Below are positions 1 to 13,439 of a stretch of DNA of 64,000 nt, piece after piece; position 1 is the first letter of the stretch, and each line of letters opens with the position of its first letter. This DNA is from Gordionus sp. m RMFG-2023. Lineage: Eukaryota; Nematomorpha; Gordioida; Chordodea; Parachordodidae. The stretch is taken from positions 56,583,561 to 56,647,560 of the forward strand of contig NC_088775.1 in NCBI RefSeq assembly GCF_954871325.1. The letters are read 5' to 3'. The translations under genes were made by a program, and so were the position numbers. Under the pieces are notes generated by a model that searched no databases, had not been told where the DNA came from, and worked only from the letters and a program-made list of their open reading frames with translations.

Positions 1-1429
1 AAGCAATTCTATATTAAAGTAACAATTAATTGTAATGATATATATTCTTTATTATTGAATTCTGGATAATTTTTATGATATCATCATGAGTAAAAAAATA
101 TAATTTTAATTAATATTATTTTTTAACATGCATATTTCTTTGCTATTTTTTAATCTAATTATGTTAATAACTCCATTCCGATTTCTTTTTCTATTATTTT
201 TATTACTTATCACTTATTATAAAGTAGGATGTGGCTTTGAATCAAAATGCTTATCATTTAAAAAAAATTTTATCTAAGTTTCCAATTAGCAATAAAAATA
301 TTTTACCTGGACGTATGCAGTTAAAGGATAATTTTTTTAAACAGCAGATGCTAGATCAGGAATTAAGATCCCTTAGTCATTTCCAAATATAATTAAACTC
401 ATAGTTCCTAGATAAAAAAACATTTTATTTCGTAATTTTGCAAGAAAAGAAAGTAAATTTAAAAATAAATATTAGAAATATATTTTTACCAATAATTTTT
501 TTTTATTATATAAATCTTATTTTCCTCTTTTTTATAATCTTTTATGCTTTCATGAATTATATGGCTATTTTTAATTTTTCTTGCATTTTGTAAATTATCA
601 ATTTTATCTATTCTTCCAATAAAATAAAAAAAACTTTTACATGAATTTTAAATTTAGGTTATTTTATATTATAAAATATATATTCATATTAAGATGTAAA
701 TTATACCGCCATTTTTATTATACAAAAAATATATAAATTAAATTTTAATGTCCCATATTGCGGAAATTTTTTTGTTACCTTATTTTCTTTTTATAAAAAT
801 TGTTTAATTTATAAAATTAATTTTCTAGATTTCTTAAAATTTGAATTTTTATACAATAGTTAAATATTTTTATATTATTTCTTCTTTTGGAAGAAATATC
901 TTGCAATTTATATGCGATTTAAATAAAATATAAAAAAAAATTAAATAATGAAATATTTAAGATCATTATAAACATAGACTTATTAATATAGAGGTTGTTA
1001 TTTTCAAGATATCGATTATTTAGACGTTTTTCTTAAGTCTATGGGTTCAGTAATATTATTAGATTTGATGAGGCTAAATTGAAATTTATTTTAAAAAAAT
1101 TTATAAAATGCATTTAATTAAAAAAAATATATTCTAATCAATTCTTTAAAAAAATAACCAATCAAGATTATTAAAAAACCAATTGTTACTTAATTTAATA
1201 AATTTATGGACAATTCCGATTATCTTTCTTATTTTTCAAACTGACTCAATATTCTTGAATGAATTGATATCAAATATAATGAAACGCTCAATTAAAAATT
1301 TTAACATAAACCGTCCAAAGTTACTTTTTATGATTAATTTTTTTCTTCTAGATCATGAAATTATGACCAATAACATATTAAACAACCTTTAACATGGAAA
1401 AGGTGCAAGTAATTTTCGTTATTATAATC
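1..1429. other. AT-rich sequence, nothing recognised
   Basis: Homopolymer-rich A+T sequence. The only longer reading frame (1183-1392, plus) is a low-complexity Leu/Ile/Asn/Phe frame of the kind expected by chance at this composition. Confidence 0.6.
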
Positions 1430-3174
1430 TAGGGGGAGGGGCTTGTCGAACACTAAAGTAATAAAATTAAAAGAAAATAAAAATATGTGAGGTGAGAGGG
1501 GAGTAGGAAGAGTGGGCCATGCCCGGAGACAAACGAACCTTTTCTCGGGGCTACTTTAAACTCTAATTTTTCTCATAAATGGTTATATATTTTTTTTATT
1601 ATACAACATATTTAATGATTTAAGGCATAAAGATAATATATAAAATCATTTATAAATACAAACTCATCTTGTCTAACTCAGTGACATATCATAAACACTA
1701 TTATTATAATTAGTTTTCTCATAGTTTAAAATATTGAGTGAATCCTTCATTAATGTATTTTTTATTAAAAATTATAGGATTAAATGGCCAAATTCCATAT
1801 GATTTGAAATCACTTTGAACTGTAGCTGAAGCACATGTTTTAGGTAAAATATCCCTGGTATATTAATATATTGTAAAACAATTGGTCACCCAAGAGTCAA
1901 CTGAAGAATTATAATATCTTTTTAATGGGCCAAACACTGTTTTATCTAATGGCTGTAATTTATGATTGAATGATGGGAGAGTTAATATTATATTTTTCAA
2001 GCAAGTGCCATGGCTAAAACTTTAGCGACCTATAATAATAATTCATATAATAATAGCATAAACGTATAAATATTAATTATATGCATATTATCTGTCAAAT
2101 TATCAATTGCAATCATTTTTATATTCAAAAAATTAGAATTTTATAAAGATCATATAACTTATTGAAATATTACTATCTAGTTTGCAAATTATTAATGAAT
2201 ATTTTATAATTATAGTTTAAAAACAAAGTAGGGTTTTAATATTATAGATTATATTTGCTTATAAATTCATTAATTTTATGCCTAATTCTTACATTTGAAT
2301 AAATATTCCTAACTTATATGCCTTAAATAAATCAACATTTTTACTTGTTTTATCCATATTAAAGATTTCATTTGCAGTTATTATTGTATCATCAAAATTA
2401 TTTTTATGATTATAAAAAATTTATTTATATTTCCTTATTAAAATTAGTAGCCCCTGCAAAGCTGGTAATATAATAGGATTATAAGTTCATATGCAAATTT
2501 TCTAGTCCTTATTTAGATACATTATAATATAATCTTTATTGACAATTTTATTTTTTAGGGTAAAGCCCATTAGACATATTAGAAAATACTTTTAAGGTAT
2601 TGATTCTTGTTGACTTTAAAAATTTGTCTTATATTAGATAAAATAAATTCTTGTTTTTCATTTGGAGTTTGAATTATGTTTGATTATGGCATAACTAAGG
2701 TAGTAATGTTCATTTTATCAATTAATAATGAATTTTGGCTAAATATCATTATCAATTTATAATTTCTAAACTTGTATAATTTTTTTTTAAATGACTAAAA
2801 AGGCTCCTCTTAACCCCATAAAGATAGCTCTGTGCCATTACTCTCATTTAAAATCATATTTTAAAACATTTTTAATACCTCTTTTGTTCGGTAAATTAAT
2901 ATTCTATAAAATAAGAAATTTTTCTTTTATAAAAGATGTTTTTTTGGGTGGTAAAAATGTATATTAATCTTTATTTTTAAAAATTAGTAAAGTTCTAGAA
3001 AGCTAATTTTGAAGGCACAAATCATATAATGCATTATAAAATTTCTTCAAGCTGTCCGTTAGAAATAAAAATTATAGTGCATATTCATTATATGATTATA
3101 TATGGTAAAAAAATTTTTAGTCCTTAGAGTTTAATATTCTAGAAAATAAAGCCACAACATCCCGGTCTCTCCTA
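1430..3174 (-). mobile_element. decayed pogo/Tigger-like DNA transposon, copy 3
   Basis: The ends resemble the terminal repeats of the better copy at 35042-44271. The left end reads TAGGGGGAGGGGCTTGTCGA, sharing AGGGGCTTGTCG with that copy's subterminal sequence. The right end reads GGTCTCTCCTA, its inverted terminal repeat. A minus-strand transposase remnant lies inside. The rest is AT-rich and unreadable. Older than the other two pogo copies. Confidence 0.65.
1745..2010 (-). pseudogene. pogo-like transposase C-terminal fragment
   Basis: Minus-strand reading contains HKLQPLDKTVFGPLKRYYNS, the region around the third catalytic Asp of pogo/Tigger DDD transposases, and then, in a shifted frame, DILPKTCASATVQSDFKSYG and IWPFNP, the usual downstream block of the same family. 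The two other copies in the window read HKLQPLDRSVFGPLKKY and HKLQPFDRTVYGPLKKFYN. The upstream catalytic part is not recognisable. Confidence 0.8.
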
Positions 3175-3189
3175 CCTATAAAAATAGGA

Positions 3190-3395
3190 ATGAAATATTT
3201 ACATTGTTCGTATTATAAACGAATAGTTGTATTTAAGTATGAATAATAAAAAAAATCGAATAATTGTATTATTGCACGAATAATAAAAACTTTATTCGAT
3301 TCGAAAATTAAATATTTTCAAAAAATGAAGAAATAGATAAACTGACGAATAATATATTTTCCTTTTGTAAAATATAAATAAAATATTCGTGAGGG
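3190..3395. repeat. TATTCG-rich dispersed repeat fragment
   Basis: Repeated ATTCG/CGAAT words (AAACGAATAG, AATCGAATAATTG, TTTATTCGATTCG, AAATATTCGTGAG) like those of the element at 28760-29251. Ends not defined. Confidence 0.45.
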
Positions 3396-4440
3396 GGGGC
3401 AAGCGCGACATTAACTTAGAAGAGGTTTAAAAGGGTTCTGAAAGAATGGATGTTTGCTCATTTTCGAGTGAATTATATTATCAAAATATTTTTCTTATTT
3501 TCAATAAGAAATAAACGAAAAATTTAATATTCAATTTAATCAAATGTTTTAACTATTTGTGTAAATTTTTTTAAATAAATATTATTACATATAAGATATA
3601 TTATAACAAATATCATAAACAATATTTTTGTAAGTTGATTTTGCGTATAGAACAATTCGTCGATTATATAAATTTTGATTTATGAGGGGGGTATATAATA
3701 TTATGTATTTTTTTGGACGGTCATAAATTCCATTTTATTTTATAGGTTACATAGAATATTATTTTCGCCTATAATGGTTAAATACAATAAATTATAAATA
3801 TTCATACTTTATTCAAGAGGTTTAGGAACATTCAAATTTGAAAAATAGTTGTAGAAGACACAAAAGTGATTTAATTTTTCTTTAATTTTGTATTTGAGAG
3901 CTTGAAAATAAAACAATAGTTTCTAAAGAAAATGAGTGAACGTTCTTCTTATCAAAAATATTAGAAAAACCAGGAGTGGTTCTTGCAAATTTACTGTGGC
4001 AATTAATTAAAAAGGTTACTATTATTTATAGTAATAACTGAAATTTTGATGATCCATGAGATAAAACCCATATTTCTGACATAATCATTTGCAAAGGCGA
4101 ATCAAACTTGAAAACAAAACATTTTAAAAACCACTATTATCATTTAATGTAGTTATATAATTTTGGAGCGAAATATGTGTGATATAAAAAGCATTCAAAA
4201 ATTTAAAGGAACAAATATGATGCGCTTTAAAAATTAAGCCAAGCACCAATAACGACTGACTATAATAATAACTTCAATGCTCGATTTATATGACTCAAAG
4301 TTGAGCAGTTAAGATCATTATTATTTTATCCATTAATTCATTCATTGGCATAGCAATTAGTTATTTCGCAGTTGCATGGGTGCTTTAATTTTGTCTCATA
4401 GGATTCGAAATAACAATCCTATAAATAATTCAATTATGAA
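3396..4440. other. 3' flank of the host gene, nothing else recognised
   Basis: AT-rich sequence downstream of the Rabex-5 stop codon. Presumably 3' untranslated region and intergenic DNA. No reading frame, terminal repeat or tandem array noted. Confidence 0.5.
4384..4389 (-). promoter_or_regulatory. candidate poly(A) signal of the Rabex-5 gene
   Basis: ATTAAA on the minus strand, about 55 bases after the stop codon. It is the first near-consensus hexamer downstream, but in DNA this AT-rich such hexamers are common, so support is weak. Confidence 0.3.
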
Positions 4441-4444
4441 TGTG

Positions 4445-4723
4445 TTAGAAGGAAGCTCCTTCATAAGAATCTCTAAACTTATCCATCATCTTATCTTTAA
4501 ACAACAATATGTCCCTAGTCATTTGTTCCGATTCTTGGATAACCTGGGTTTGCTTATGAATGAGTGAGTTAAGAGTGACACTTTGGGGAAAGTCCTCAAT
4601 GTTAACAGGTAGGTTTGATAGGCTGGAAAGGCTCTTGTCACCATTCATTCTGGCCTGAAATTCACGGTCACTGATTTTGAGCGTTTGACTGTTTAAATTT
4701 TCAATGAAAGAAATAGCGCAGCA
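4445..4723 (-). CDS. RABGEF1: Rabex-5/RABGEF1 homologue, last exon D (end of VPS9, C-terminal coiled coil)
   Basis: Terminal coding exon, 92 residues plus stop. It begins CCAISFIENLNSQTLKI and SDREFQARMNG, aligning with vertebrate CAVAFIEKLDAQSLNL and SQEDFDRYMSG. The rest (LNSLIHKQTQVIQESEQMTR, then LFKDKMMDKF) is an amphipathic helix like the C-terminal coiled coil that binds Rabaptin-5 in mammals. The protein stops soon after it, so the proline-rich tail of the mammalian protein is absent. Acceptor AACTAAG/TGC, with a poor pyrimidine tract. Composition is near 40% GC in a window of about 23%, supporting a selected coding exon. It lies 16.8 kb from exon C. Confidence 0.92.
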   Translation of the reverse strand, partial: CCAISFIENLNSQTLKISDREFQARMNGDKSLSSLSNLPVNIEDFPQSVTLNSLIHKQTQVIQESEQMTRDILLFKDKMMDKFRDSYEGASF

Positions 4724-4947
4724 CTTAGTTTGTTTTTTTAAAGAATAATGTTAGTAATAAAATTAAGAACCATATTTAGTGCGATCGATTAATTTTTCTA
4801 TTTCTCAAATTTGAGCATTAATAATATGTTTAATATGAAATTATTATAGTTTTAGTTCTATAAAAATTTTTAGATTATACATTAAATCTCTTCCAAATCT
4901 AGCAGAAATTTCGATTCTTGATTTTTTTAATGAGGGTTAAGTAATAA

Positions 4948-5194
4948 GGCCGTGTCCTGCAACGACTTAATTTTGATATTAAATTGTTTTTTAATCTAGG
5001 CTAAAAAGCTGTTGAACTTAAACACCCTATTTTGGTCTGTTTTAGTATTTGGTGGCATTGTTATTTTTTGTATTTTAGCCTCGTTTTTTTGGTTTTTTTA
5101 CTTTCTTTTAAAAAATCTTTCTTTTGCCTTTTTGAATATTTAGTTGAAATGAAATAGTCGGTTATTTAGTAATAAGTCGACCTAGGACAGGGCC
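4948..5194. mobile_element. PIF/Harbinger-type MITE
   Basis: 247 bp, imperfect terminal inverted repeats GGCCGTGTCCT...CGACTTA and TAAGTCG...AGGACAGGGCC, flanked on both sides by TAA. A TAA/TTA target duplication with GG-starting ends is typical of PIF/Harbinger. No coding capacity. Confidence 0.7.
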
Positions 5195-6380
5195 TAAACA
5201 TTTTTTCAAATTTAGATTTTAAAGATTAAATTTTTTGTTTACTAGTGTTCTTTAAAAATAAAATATAGTTCCGATTCCAGCAATGAAAGTTGAAAGTCTA
5301 GATTTTATAAAGTCGATATTATATAATGTTGTAAAGGAACACATTCGTGAAGAAGTTCGTTTTTTTTGAAAAAAATATAAAGGGCGTTCCTTCTATTTTG
5401 ACGAACTTTGAATTATTCATTTGAAAATAAATAATATTAATCCAAATTTTTTAAGAAAAAGGGTTGTTTATTAATCAGCTGTTCCTTTATCACATTTGAA
5501 TTTTTTAAACCCATCATTATATCTATTCTATATTATATGTTATAAATTTTAATATTATTGATATTTTATAGGTTAGCATAAGCATGGATGATGTTGGTAT
5601 CTAATCATCATCTCATTCTAAAAATTCAGGATCAGATGAATTAACAATATCATGGCCCAAAATAATAAATACTTTACAGTATCATATTATTCAAAGAGCT
5701 AATTCGATCCTTACTAAATGTAAAATGTCCAAAATATATACCATCAATTTCAAAATCTTCAAGTTATAATTTAATAAAGACAAAATATATATTAATCATT
5801 TAAAAACCACTTAAAATAACATTATATTCACTCTAATCTAATATCTTATAAATCATTTCAATCAAATAAATTTGAGATCCTAAATTACACAATCACCCAA
5901 ATTGATCACAAAGTCGAATGTTAAATAAGGGCCTTTGCCCTCCTTGAGGCATATTATACTGTTCTATTGAATCTAGGTGTTCAAGTATACGCACTCAGGT
6001 TACTCACCATCTGTATTCCTCCCTCTCCATCACAAATTCCACCATATAATAATTCTGTTAATAATGATATAGATCAATTACCCCATTATGAAATCATCTT
6101 TGCAATTAAAGCTTTCATATCATGATCTCATATAATAAACTCATTTGAGAATAGAGTATCAAAATTGTGCCTATTTGATATTGGAATTGGCAATATAATA
6201 ACTATTGATAAAATCATTCCATATAGAGTTTTAAATTTATTAGTCAATGGACTATATGATTGATGGTCACTTTAACAATATAAATTTCATCACATTCTAC
6301 TTATATGAATTTTAATTTATAAAGTAATACATATTTAGCCATAAACACAATTGTAACAATAATGATAATCACTATCACCC
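5195..6380. other. intronic sequence upstream of the LINE
   Basis: Mostly AT-rich. Around 5930-6060 the composition becomes less AT-rich and may be the 5' untranslated part of the LINE that follows, but no coding match was seen. AAAGGAAC near 5333 and GTTCCTTT near 5483 are inverted and could be ends of a small element. Confidence 0.4.
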
Positions 6381-9125
6381 TCAATCTGGTAAAAATTTCA
6401 AATTCATGAGCCTACCAGATCTCAGCACAACACCTACCAAATATAACTGCCCACTGTGTAATAAACTTATTAAAGTAAATAAATCGGGGCTATTGACATA
6501 TCATCGAAACCAGAAAATCAAGTATCCACAATCTGGGCTACCCATCTTATCACCAGCCATTTGTCGAACCCTTAATGCCATTTCTGACCTTGCTCTCACA
6601 ACTAAACAACCCATAGCCACCATTCCCACCTCATTGGCTGATGTGCTGACTAGCCCAACAGTCCCTACCTCCATTGGCGCAATCCACGTTTGATCCAGCC
6701 AACCCCATAGATGTAGAAATATTTTTAGTGACACCAAAACCATTTGCCATTTTACTACCCAAGAGAGCAAGGCTTCAAGTTTCGAGACACCTGTCGAAAA
6801 ACTTAACTTACTTGATAAATAATTATTCTTCTGTAAAACACTGGCAAGACACCCTGTACATTACAAGTTCCTGATCTTGCCAGCAAAAAATCCCTGACAC
6901 AGCAAATTAAGGATGCAACTTCTACTCCTTACCCATTAATCCCATTGCTACATTCTTTAAGGATGATAAAAATGATCTGCTCACCAAGGCCAGGGTAATA
7001 TCTAAAAAACTGGATAACCTGAATGTTAAATCCGCCATATGCCTGGCAACCTTTGACAATAAGCTGGCTACCTACGATCAAACTTATCAAGCTCTTCTCC
7101 TAAAACACCACACGATCTTAAGGACGAAACACTGTCCTACCATGAAGCTCCTCTAATTGCAGCCACTTATACCACAAGCGACGTTAGAAAGGACGTTTTG
7201 GAAAAAATTACCCAATCAACTGTATGCTTACTGGAGGCATACCACCCGCCATTGTTCCATTCCTATACGGAGCTATCGCTTTCCATAAACCTAATAAAGA
7301 TATTCGTCCTATCGCTATTGGAACCATTGTTCACAATATCCCATCATATGTACTAGAATCAATTAGGGGTCAACGTAAAAGGTGGATGTGAGGTATCCCT
7401 CATGACCCGGATGTATTTACAAACAGACCCCAGCGACGATATCCTAGTTACTATAGACTTTTCGAACGCCTTTAACTCTCTAAGGCGTAGAGCATTTCAA
7501 TACTCAAAATTTCTTCGAATGTGATGCTAGTCCCTCGCACCTTCAATTCGGAGATAGATTGATTTCTTCTAGCGATGGGATACAACATGGTGACCCTCTA
7601 GGTACCTTTTTGTTCTATCTGGGCATTAATAGCCTGATACGAGGTGCAAGCTAAATCTTCATAATTGGTATATGACGATAGTATACTATGCTGCCCACAG
7701 TATGAAGTGATGAAGGCAATCAAGATAATAAAATCCAGGGAGAGCAGTTTGGGACTGCGAATTAATCTAAACAGGAGCGAATATTGTCCCATTGGGATCA
7801 TAGATCTTAATCATGATCTTATCTTCAATTATACACTATTGAACTCTTTAACACATCTCGGATCTCGGTAAAGACGAGTCCTTTATCAAGTTCCTTGCCG
7901 ATATTTCACAAGAGATATCCCTCATGCGCGATACACTATCCCGCTTCCCAGCCCACCAACTTTCTTCCGATTCAAGAACTACCTTCTAATTCCGAAAATT
8001 TTATATAGACCCCGATCGTCGCGAATTTTTCAATATGATGTCAACGTCTCTGCGCATGAGCTCGAGATTAAACGCCTTACAGAAGATATACTCTTGGCCT
8101 ATCTTGGTTGAAGACTATCTTAACAACCAAATCCGGTGGCATTGGCATAAGGTCGCTCTCCCTACTTTCAGTTAGTGCGTTCATACCCTCTCGCCTGTCT
8201 TGCCAGGCTATCATACACACACTAACAAAACATCCTGACCCCTTACTTCTGCAGGCAATTGATCTTGTCCTCCCTCATGGGCACTACAGAAGGACTGGAT
8301 AAGCTTCTAGTTGAAAACTCAGTTGCATACCTTAAATCGAGGAGCCAAACCATTCTCTACTCTTCTCCACTTCCGCAGACAGCGGGTACGAATTTTTCGA
8401 GGCTTTCCGATAGCGAAACCTTGACCAGTTCCTAAGTAATGATGAGCTATGTCACGCCATCGGTCTTAAACTTAATTGTGATAGGGTGATAACCTATTAA
8501 TGTATCCTCTGTCAAACATCGGTCAACTCCAAAGGCCGTGACTCTTGCACTGCAAGCGCTATAGAGGCAGATTCATTAAGAATTCAAAATGCAATGATAC
8601 TATTGCCAGGACCTTGAAATCTGCTGGCATCCCATCAACCCTCTAGCCTACTGGTCTTTACAATTCCGATGGTAAACGGTCCGATGGTTCTACCATGATC
8701 CCTTGGAAGAGGGAGTAATTCCTAACCTAGGATTACTAATGCATCGATCCTTTTGCCACTTCTAGTATAAATAAGGATGATCTACTAGACGCCGAGATGA
8801 ATAAACTCGCTAAATATTCGCCATCGCTACCTGCCAACTATATATTCCTACCACTAAACAATATGACACTCATGACCTGGCCTTCTTTGAAGAGCTGGGA
8901 AAACGGATCTCTACCGAGGATCCCAACGAGGGATTCTACCTACGTCAAAGGTTAGCCCTAAATATAATAAAGTGCAAATATCTCAGCTTTATACTCTCAA
9001 TGACCAAAACCTCCCGATTGAACATCTTATGCATAAAATAGACTTAGGATATTTTGCTCCCAATTATAACGTTGACGCTAAAAGGGAATTTGGATCTCAA
9101 TCGATAAAAGACAAATATTAATGAC
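6381..9125 (+). mobile_element. R2-superclade (restriction-like endonuclease) LINE, copy 1, broken
   Basis: Non-LTR retrotransposon. Starts with a zinc finger (YNCPLCNKLIKVNKSGLLTYH, 6406-6693). A block GDVRGAV-like in other members appears as NVKSAICLATFDNKLATYD (~7030-7085). Reverse transcriptase pieces follow: IRPIAIGTI (~7303), TIDFSNAFNSL (~7450), GIQHGDPLGTFLFYLGINSL (~7576) and VYDDSILC, which stands where the YxDD box should be but has lost a residue. The C-terminal part has IARTLKSAGIPSTL, SDGKRSDGSTMIPW (~8600-8710), the restriction-like endonuclease of R2/R4/NeSL-type elements. Many frameshifts and stops, so it is inactive. It ends about 85 bp before the hAT element. Confidence 0.85.
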
Positions 9126-9419
9126 TTAATATAATTGTGATTTACTAATATTATATTTTTTTTCCAAAATTATAACTTTTTTTTGTAATATAATCATTTA
9201 TGACTTAATACTAGTGCTGTAAAGTAACGTCGTTACTAACTTAGTTACCTTTTTTGAAGAAAAGGAACGCCATTAGTTACCTTCTTTTAAAGGTAACGAG
9301 TAACGGCTACGCGTTTTTTCGAGTAACGGTACGCAAAACGTTACTTTAAATTTTTTGTTAAAAATATTAAAAAAGAAAAACATATTTTATTGTATTATAA
9401 AAATACTTTTATTTATTTT

Positions 9420-10888
9420 CCCTTTATTACATATGACTACTAATCAGTCACATAGTGAAATTTCTGACCTATTTTACCGCGTAAATTATTTTGGCGCGAA
9501 AATTTTAATTGTATCTTATAAGTAACATTCCTTTTATATAAAAATCATTTTTTTAAATAGAAATTCTTATATTTATTTAAAGTGTGAGTATTTAATGTCA
9601 GCTGTTCCCTATATTTCAAAATTGACATTTTTCATAATTTTTAATTACATTTTTTTAATATTAAACTTTGATATTATTTTTCAAAAAAATATGAACCAGT
9701 TAACTAAAATATTCCTATATTCTTTTCCGTTACTATATTTAAAAAAAATTTAATTAAAAATTTTTTAATCGATAATATATGTATGTTACTAATAAGACTC
9801 TAATATTTCATCATATGATTATTTTTCTGATGACAGCTTTTTAGAAGATGGCCACGATAATGAGGATGATAATTCAACATTTTCAGATAATTTTACTATT
9901 ATAAATAGAAGAAGAGATATAATATGGAAGGAAAAAAATTTAAATATCCCTAAAATTTATCTAAAATTCAATGGAAAGTTCACTTTATCCAGCGAGATAC
10001 TGGCTTTACATACTCCCTATCAATGTTATCATATTTTTTGAATGATAATTTCCTAGATTTAGTAGTTCTCGCAACCAAATATGCAGCAATAAAAAATATT
10101 AATAAACCTATAAAAATTTCTATAATGGAGCTAAGAAAATTCATTGGAATTAATATTATGTCGAATTACCATCCATAAGAGACTATTGGTAAGATGTAAT
10201 TGGCGATGATCTTAAAAAAAAGACGATGACTATCACTAAATTTGAAAGCATTCGATCCATTCTTCATTTTAATGACAATAATAATTCTATAGTAAAAGGT
10301 CAACCAGACCATAATAGGCTTATGAAAGTAGTCTCTGTTAACAGTCTCAATTGTGAAACACTTTCAAGATAGGTTTCGTACAATTCCTAAAGAGGAATGC
10401 TTATCAATCGATGAGAAAATTTGCTCAACTAAAGTTCGTATACATTTAAAACAATATATGCCAATGAAGCCTCATAAATGGGGCTTTAAATTCTTCATTC
10501 TATGCGGTGTATCAGAATTTGCTTATGATTTTGAACTATATTCTGGGCAGGAAAATGTTTCTGAAAAAGATCAACAACAGAACCAGAATCGTCAAAGGTG
10601 CAAAATCCACTATGTAAAGGCGTTACACATGTAAAATGCTCAAAATGCTAATGCACACTATGTTTCCAAGCAAATAAAGACAGTTTTATTTTATTTCAAC
10701 CAATATATAATATACAATAAGTTATTTGATAAATACAATTTGTAACTTATATGTAACATACATTATTATGGTCAAAATAAAAAAAATAGAAAAATGGAAA
10801 TTTTTTTTTGATCAATTATCGATTAATATGTCAAAGGGAATACCTGAGAATTTTTTTTAACTTATTGCAAACATCATGTGGTAAAGGG
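9420..10888 (+). mobile_element. piggyBac-like element 1, internally deleted
   Basis: The right end is GTAAAGGG followed by TTAA. The left end CCCTTTATTACAT is the inverted match (the left TTAA has decayed to TTTT). It interrupts hAT A: the sequence on its left matches the other hAT A copy (45430-45583, minus), and the sequence on its right resumes that match (CCGAGTTTAATTCA versus GTCGAGTTATTAATTCA). The transposase shows the N-terminal acidic block, EILALHTPYQCYHIF, LDLVVLATKYAAI, ISIMELRKFIGINIM, then 10353-10634 with IPKEECLSIDEKI and KPHKWGFKFFILCGVSEFAY. It jumps straight to the C-terminal cysteine region (CKGVTHVKCSKC, CTLCFQANKD). The rest of the DDD catalytic core is missing, with several stops and frameshifts. 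Confidence 0.85.
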
Positions 10889-11028
10889 TTAATATAAATA
10901 ATCTAAGCCGAGTTTAATTCATAAAAACGACTATTCCTTCAATTATATTTAAAATTCACATTGTTAAATTTTTAGTCGAATGTTAATCTTATTAATATTC
11001 AACCAAAATTCAAGGTAAATGTTAATAA

Positions 11029-11758
11029 AAGGGATGTACCGATAATTTTTATCGGATAGGTTTCACCCATTTTAAAATATCGGTTATCGGCATATATTAT
11101 AAAATTTTCCGATCCGATAAAAAATGGCGTTTTTAACAAAAATAAAATATTATAAAATTTTTAAAAAAAGAATTTCTAACCATTTATTTTTATAAATAAA
11201 ATCGAAATTCATTTTTATGTTTAATTTTTTAATAATAATTAATTAATAAACATTCTGCCATATTGTTATTTTTTTTGCGCATTCTGTCTATAAAAGTGTG
11301 CGATAATCTCTTCAGAATCTGTTTTTAGTGAAATTGAAAGTCCTCATCGCCGCAGACTGACCTCTGATAAATTGGAAATTTTAATATTTCTAAAAAGAAA
11401 TCTTCGATATATTAATTTTAAAATTTATTTCTAATTTCATAATATATTTGTTTATTACTTATTATGTAAATAGATTAATGTTATTACTTATAATATAAAT
11501 AAGTGATTTATCAATAAAAATATTTTATATAATTTTAGAATTGCAAATGAATTGAATATAAACGATAACTTATCATTATAATATATTTAAATGATATATG
11601 TTATAGTATAGTTATAAAATATAGATGTTATACTTATAAAAAATATATTAAAATTAAAACCTTAGAATGATATCGGATTGGTAATCAGCCGATATTAATT
11701 TTATATTGGGAATATTGGATTGGATCGGCTTCCAAAAAGTGGTATCGGTACACCCCTA
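11029..11758. mobile_element. non-autonomous hAT element (CCGAT family)
   Basis: 730 bp. Ends AAGGGATGTACCGATA and TATCGGTACACCCCTA, flanked by a perfect 8-bp duplication GTTAATAA (11021-11028 and 11759-11766). Subterminal ATCGG words on both sides. No transposase seen. A related, larger element is at 52432-53535. Confidence 0.9.
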
Positions 11759-12540
11759 GTTAATAATGATATTAATATTCTATTTTATAATTTATTTTGA
11801 GAATATTGTGTCCATAGTACTTACTTATTTAGATGCAGATAATACCCTTACATGGCCCCAATTTGAAAAATATTTTACATCAATAAAGAAAATTAAGGGT
11901 AGGGGAGACTGGGGTTAGGTAAACCGTGGGGCTTGGCAAACCATTTAATATTATTTTAAAATTATAAACACTAGAAGGTTAAAATTTTATCCTAATATAG
12001 ATTTTATTAGTTTACATCTATAGACAAAAAACTTTTGAAATGATTAATTATTAAAAATTTTATTTAAGAAATAAAATTTTGATGAAATTTTCTAAAGACT
12101 TTTACATGACAGAATTTTAATTTTTATTAAAATATATATTCATTTATATATAATTAAATTTTATAGCTAAGTTTAAACACTCTTCTATAATTTGAGAAAG
12201 TTTTATGAATATTTATTATGTCTATATAGTATTTCAATCATGATTAGTAAATTTAGAGCTAGCGGGGCTTGCTAAACCATACATGTCAATCCATTTCAAT
12301 ATTTTTTTTAGCAATTATTACAATATTCAATATGGTGAGAAAATATAAATCCAAAAAAATTAATATAGGAGAATCATTTAATATTGATAATTATTTAGAA
12401 GTATATAAAAATTTAATGAATTAATATTATAATTGTAATTAGGCTATTAGGGTATATGAAAATTGTAAATCAACAAGGAAGACTAGCCAACTTACAGGTA
12501 AATTTATCTACATTATCTGTCTTATTTTTAAGATATAATC

Positions 12541-12900
12541 ACAATAATTTTATGTAATTTTTAAACAATATAATCAATTTTTAGCAATATTTAATAATAA
12601 AAATTATGTAAATATTTTTTATTAAATGTAATTTATAAATGATCTTATATTTTAGATTGATTACAATTTAGATGAAATATAATATTATTGTATTAATTTT
12701 ATATAATTCTTAAACAATAAAATCAATTTTTAGCAATATTTAATAATAGAAATTATGTAAATATTTTTATTAAATGTAATTTATAAATGATCTTATATTT
12801 TAGATTGATTACAATTTAGATGAAGTATAGTATTATTGTATTAATTTTATGTAATTCTTAAACATTAAAATCAAATTTTAGCAATATTTAATAATAGAGA
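12541..12900. repeat. tandem repeat inside the pogo intron
   Basis: About 2.4 copies of a ~150 bp AT-rich unit containing ATCAATTTTTAGCAATATTT and TTATATTTTAGATTGATTAC. Copies differ by a few bases only. Confidence 0.8.
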
Positions 12901-13439
12901 ATATGCTAATAAAATCTAAATGGTAATGGTAAAGAGATTATCATTTTTAAATTTTATGTTCTTAAATGTTAAACTTATAATTTAATAATTATATATTTTA
13001 CTTGACATTTTTATTTTAGGTATTCCTAGATCAAACTTTATGAGATATTATAAGAGATATCAAGAAAGTGGCATACTTACTAGTGTAGGACAAAATAATA
13101 AAAAGAGGATATTCACAGAAGAAGAAGAGGGAGATATAACTAAATATCTGATTCAATCTAGCCAAATTTTTTATGGCCTTTCAATTAAAAAGGTATAGTT
13201 TATTCTAAGAAAAAATTTCCTAAATCTTGGAAGGACAATTCAATGCCTGGCCATGACTGGTATTTAGGATTTATGTCAAGAAATCCTACTCTCTCCTTAA
13301 GATCCCCTGAAGCTACAAGTATGAAGTATGGCTAGGGCAACTGGATTTAATGAAGAAAATGTTCTATACTTTTTTGATTTATATAAAAGTTTATTAAATG
13401 ATTTGTTAAGTAAATGTTTACATTTAATATTTAGGAATA

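Noticed and set aside
4376-4567. Plus-strand reading frame over the last Rabex-5 exon
   Set aside because: It is the antisense of exon D, whose minus-strand translation matches Rabex-5.
6501-6770. 89-codon minus-strand frame
   Set aside because: Antisense of the zinc-finger region of R2-type LINE copy 1.
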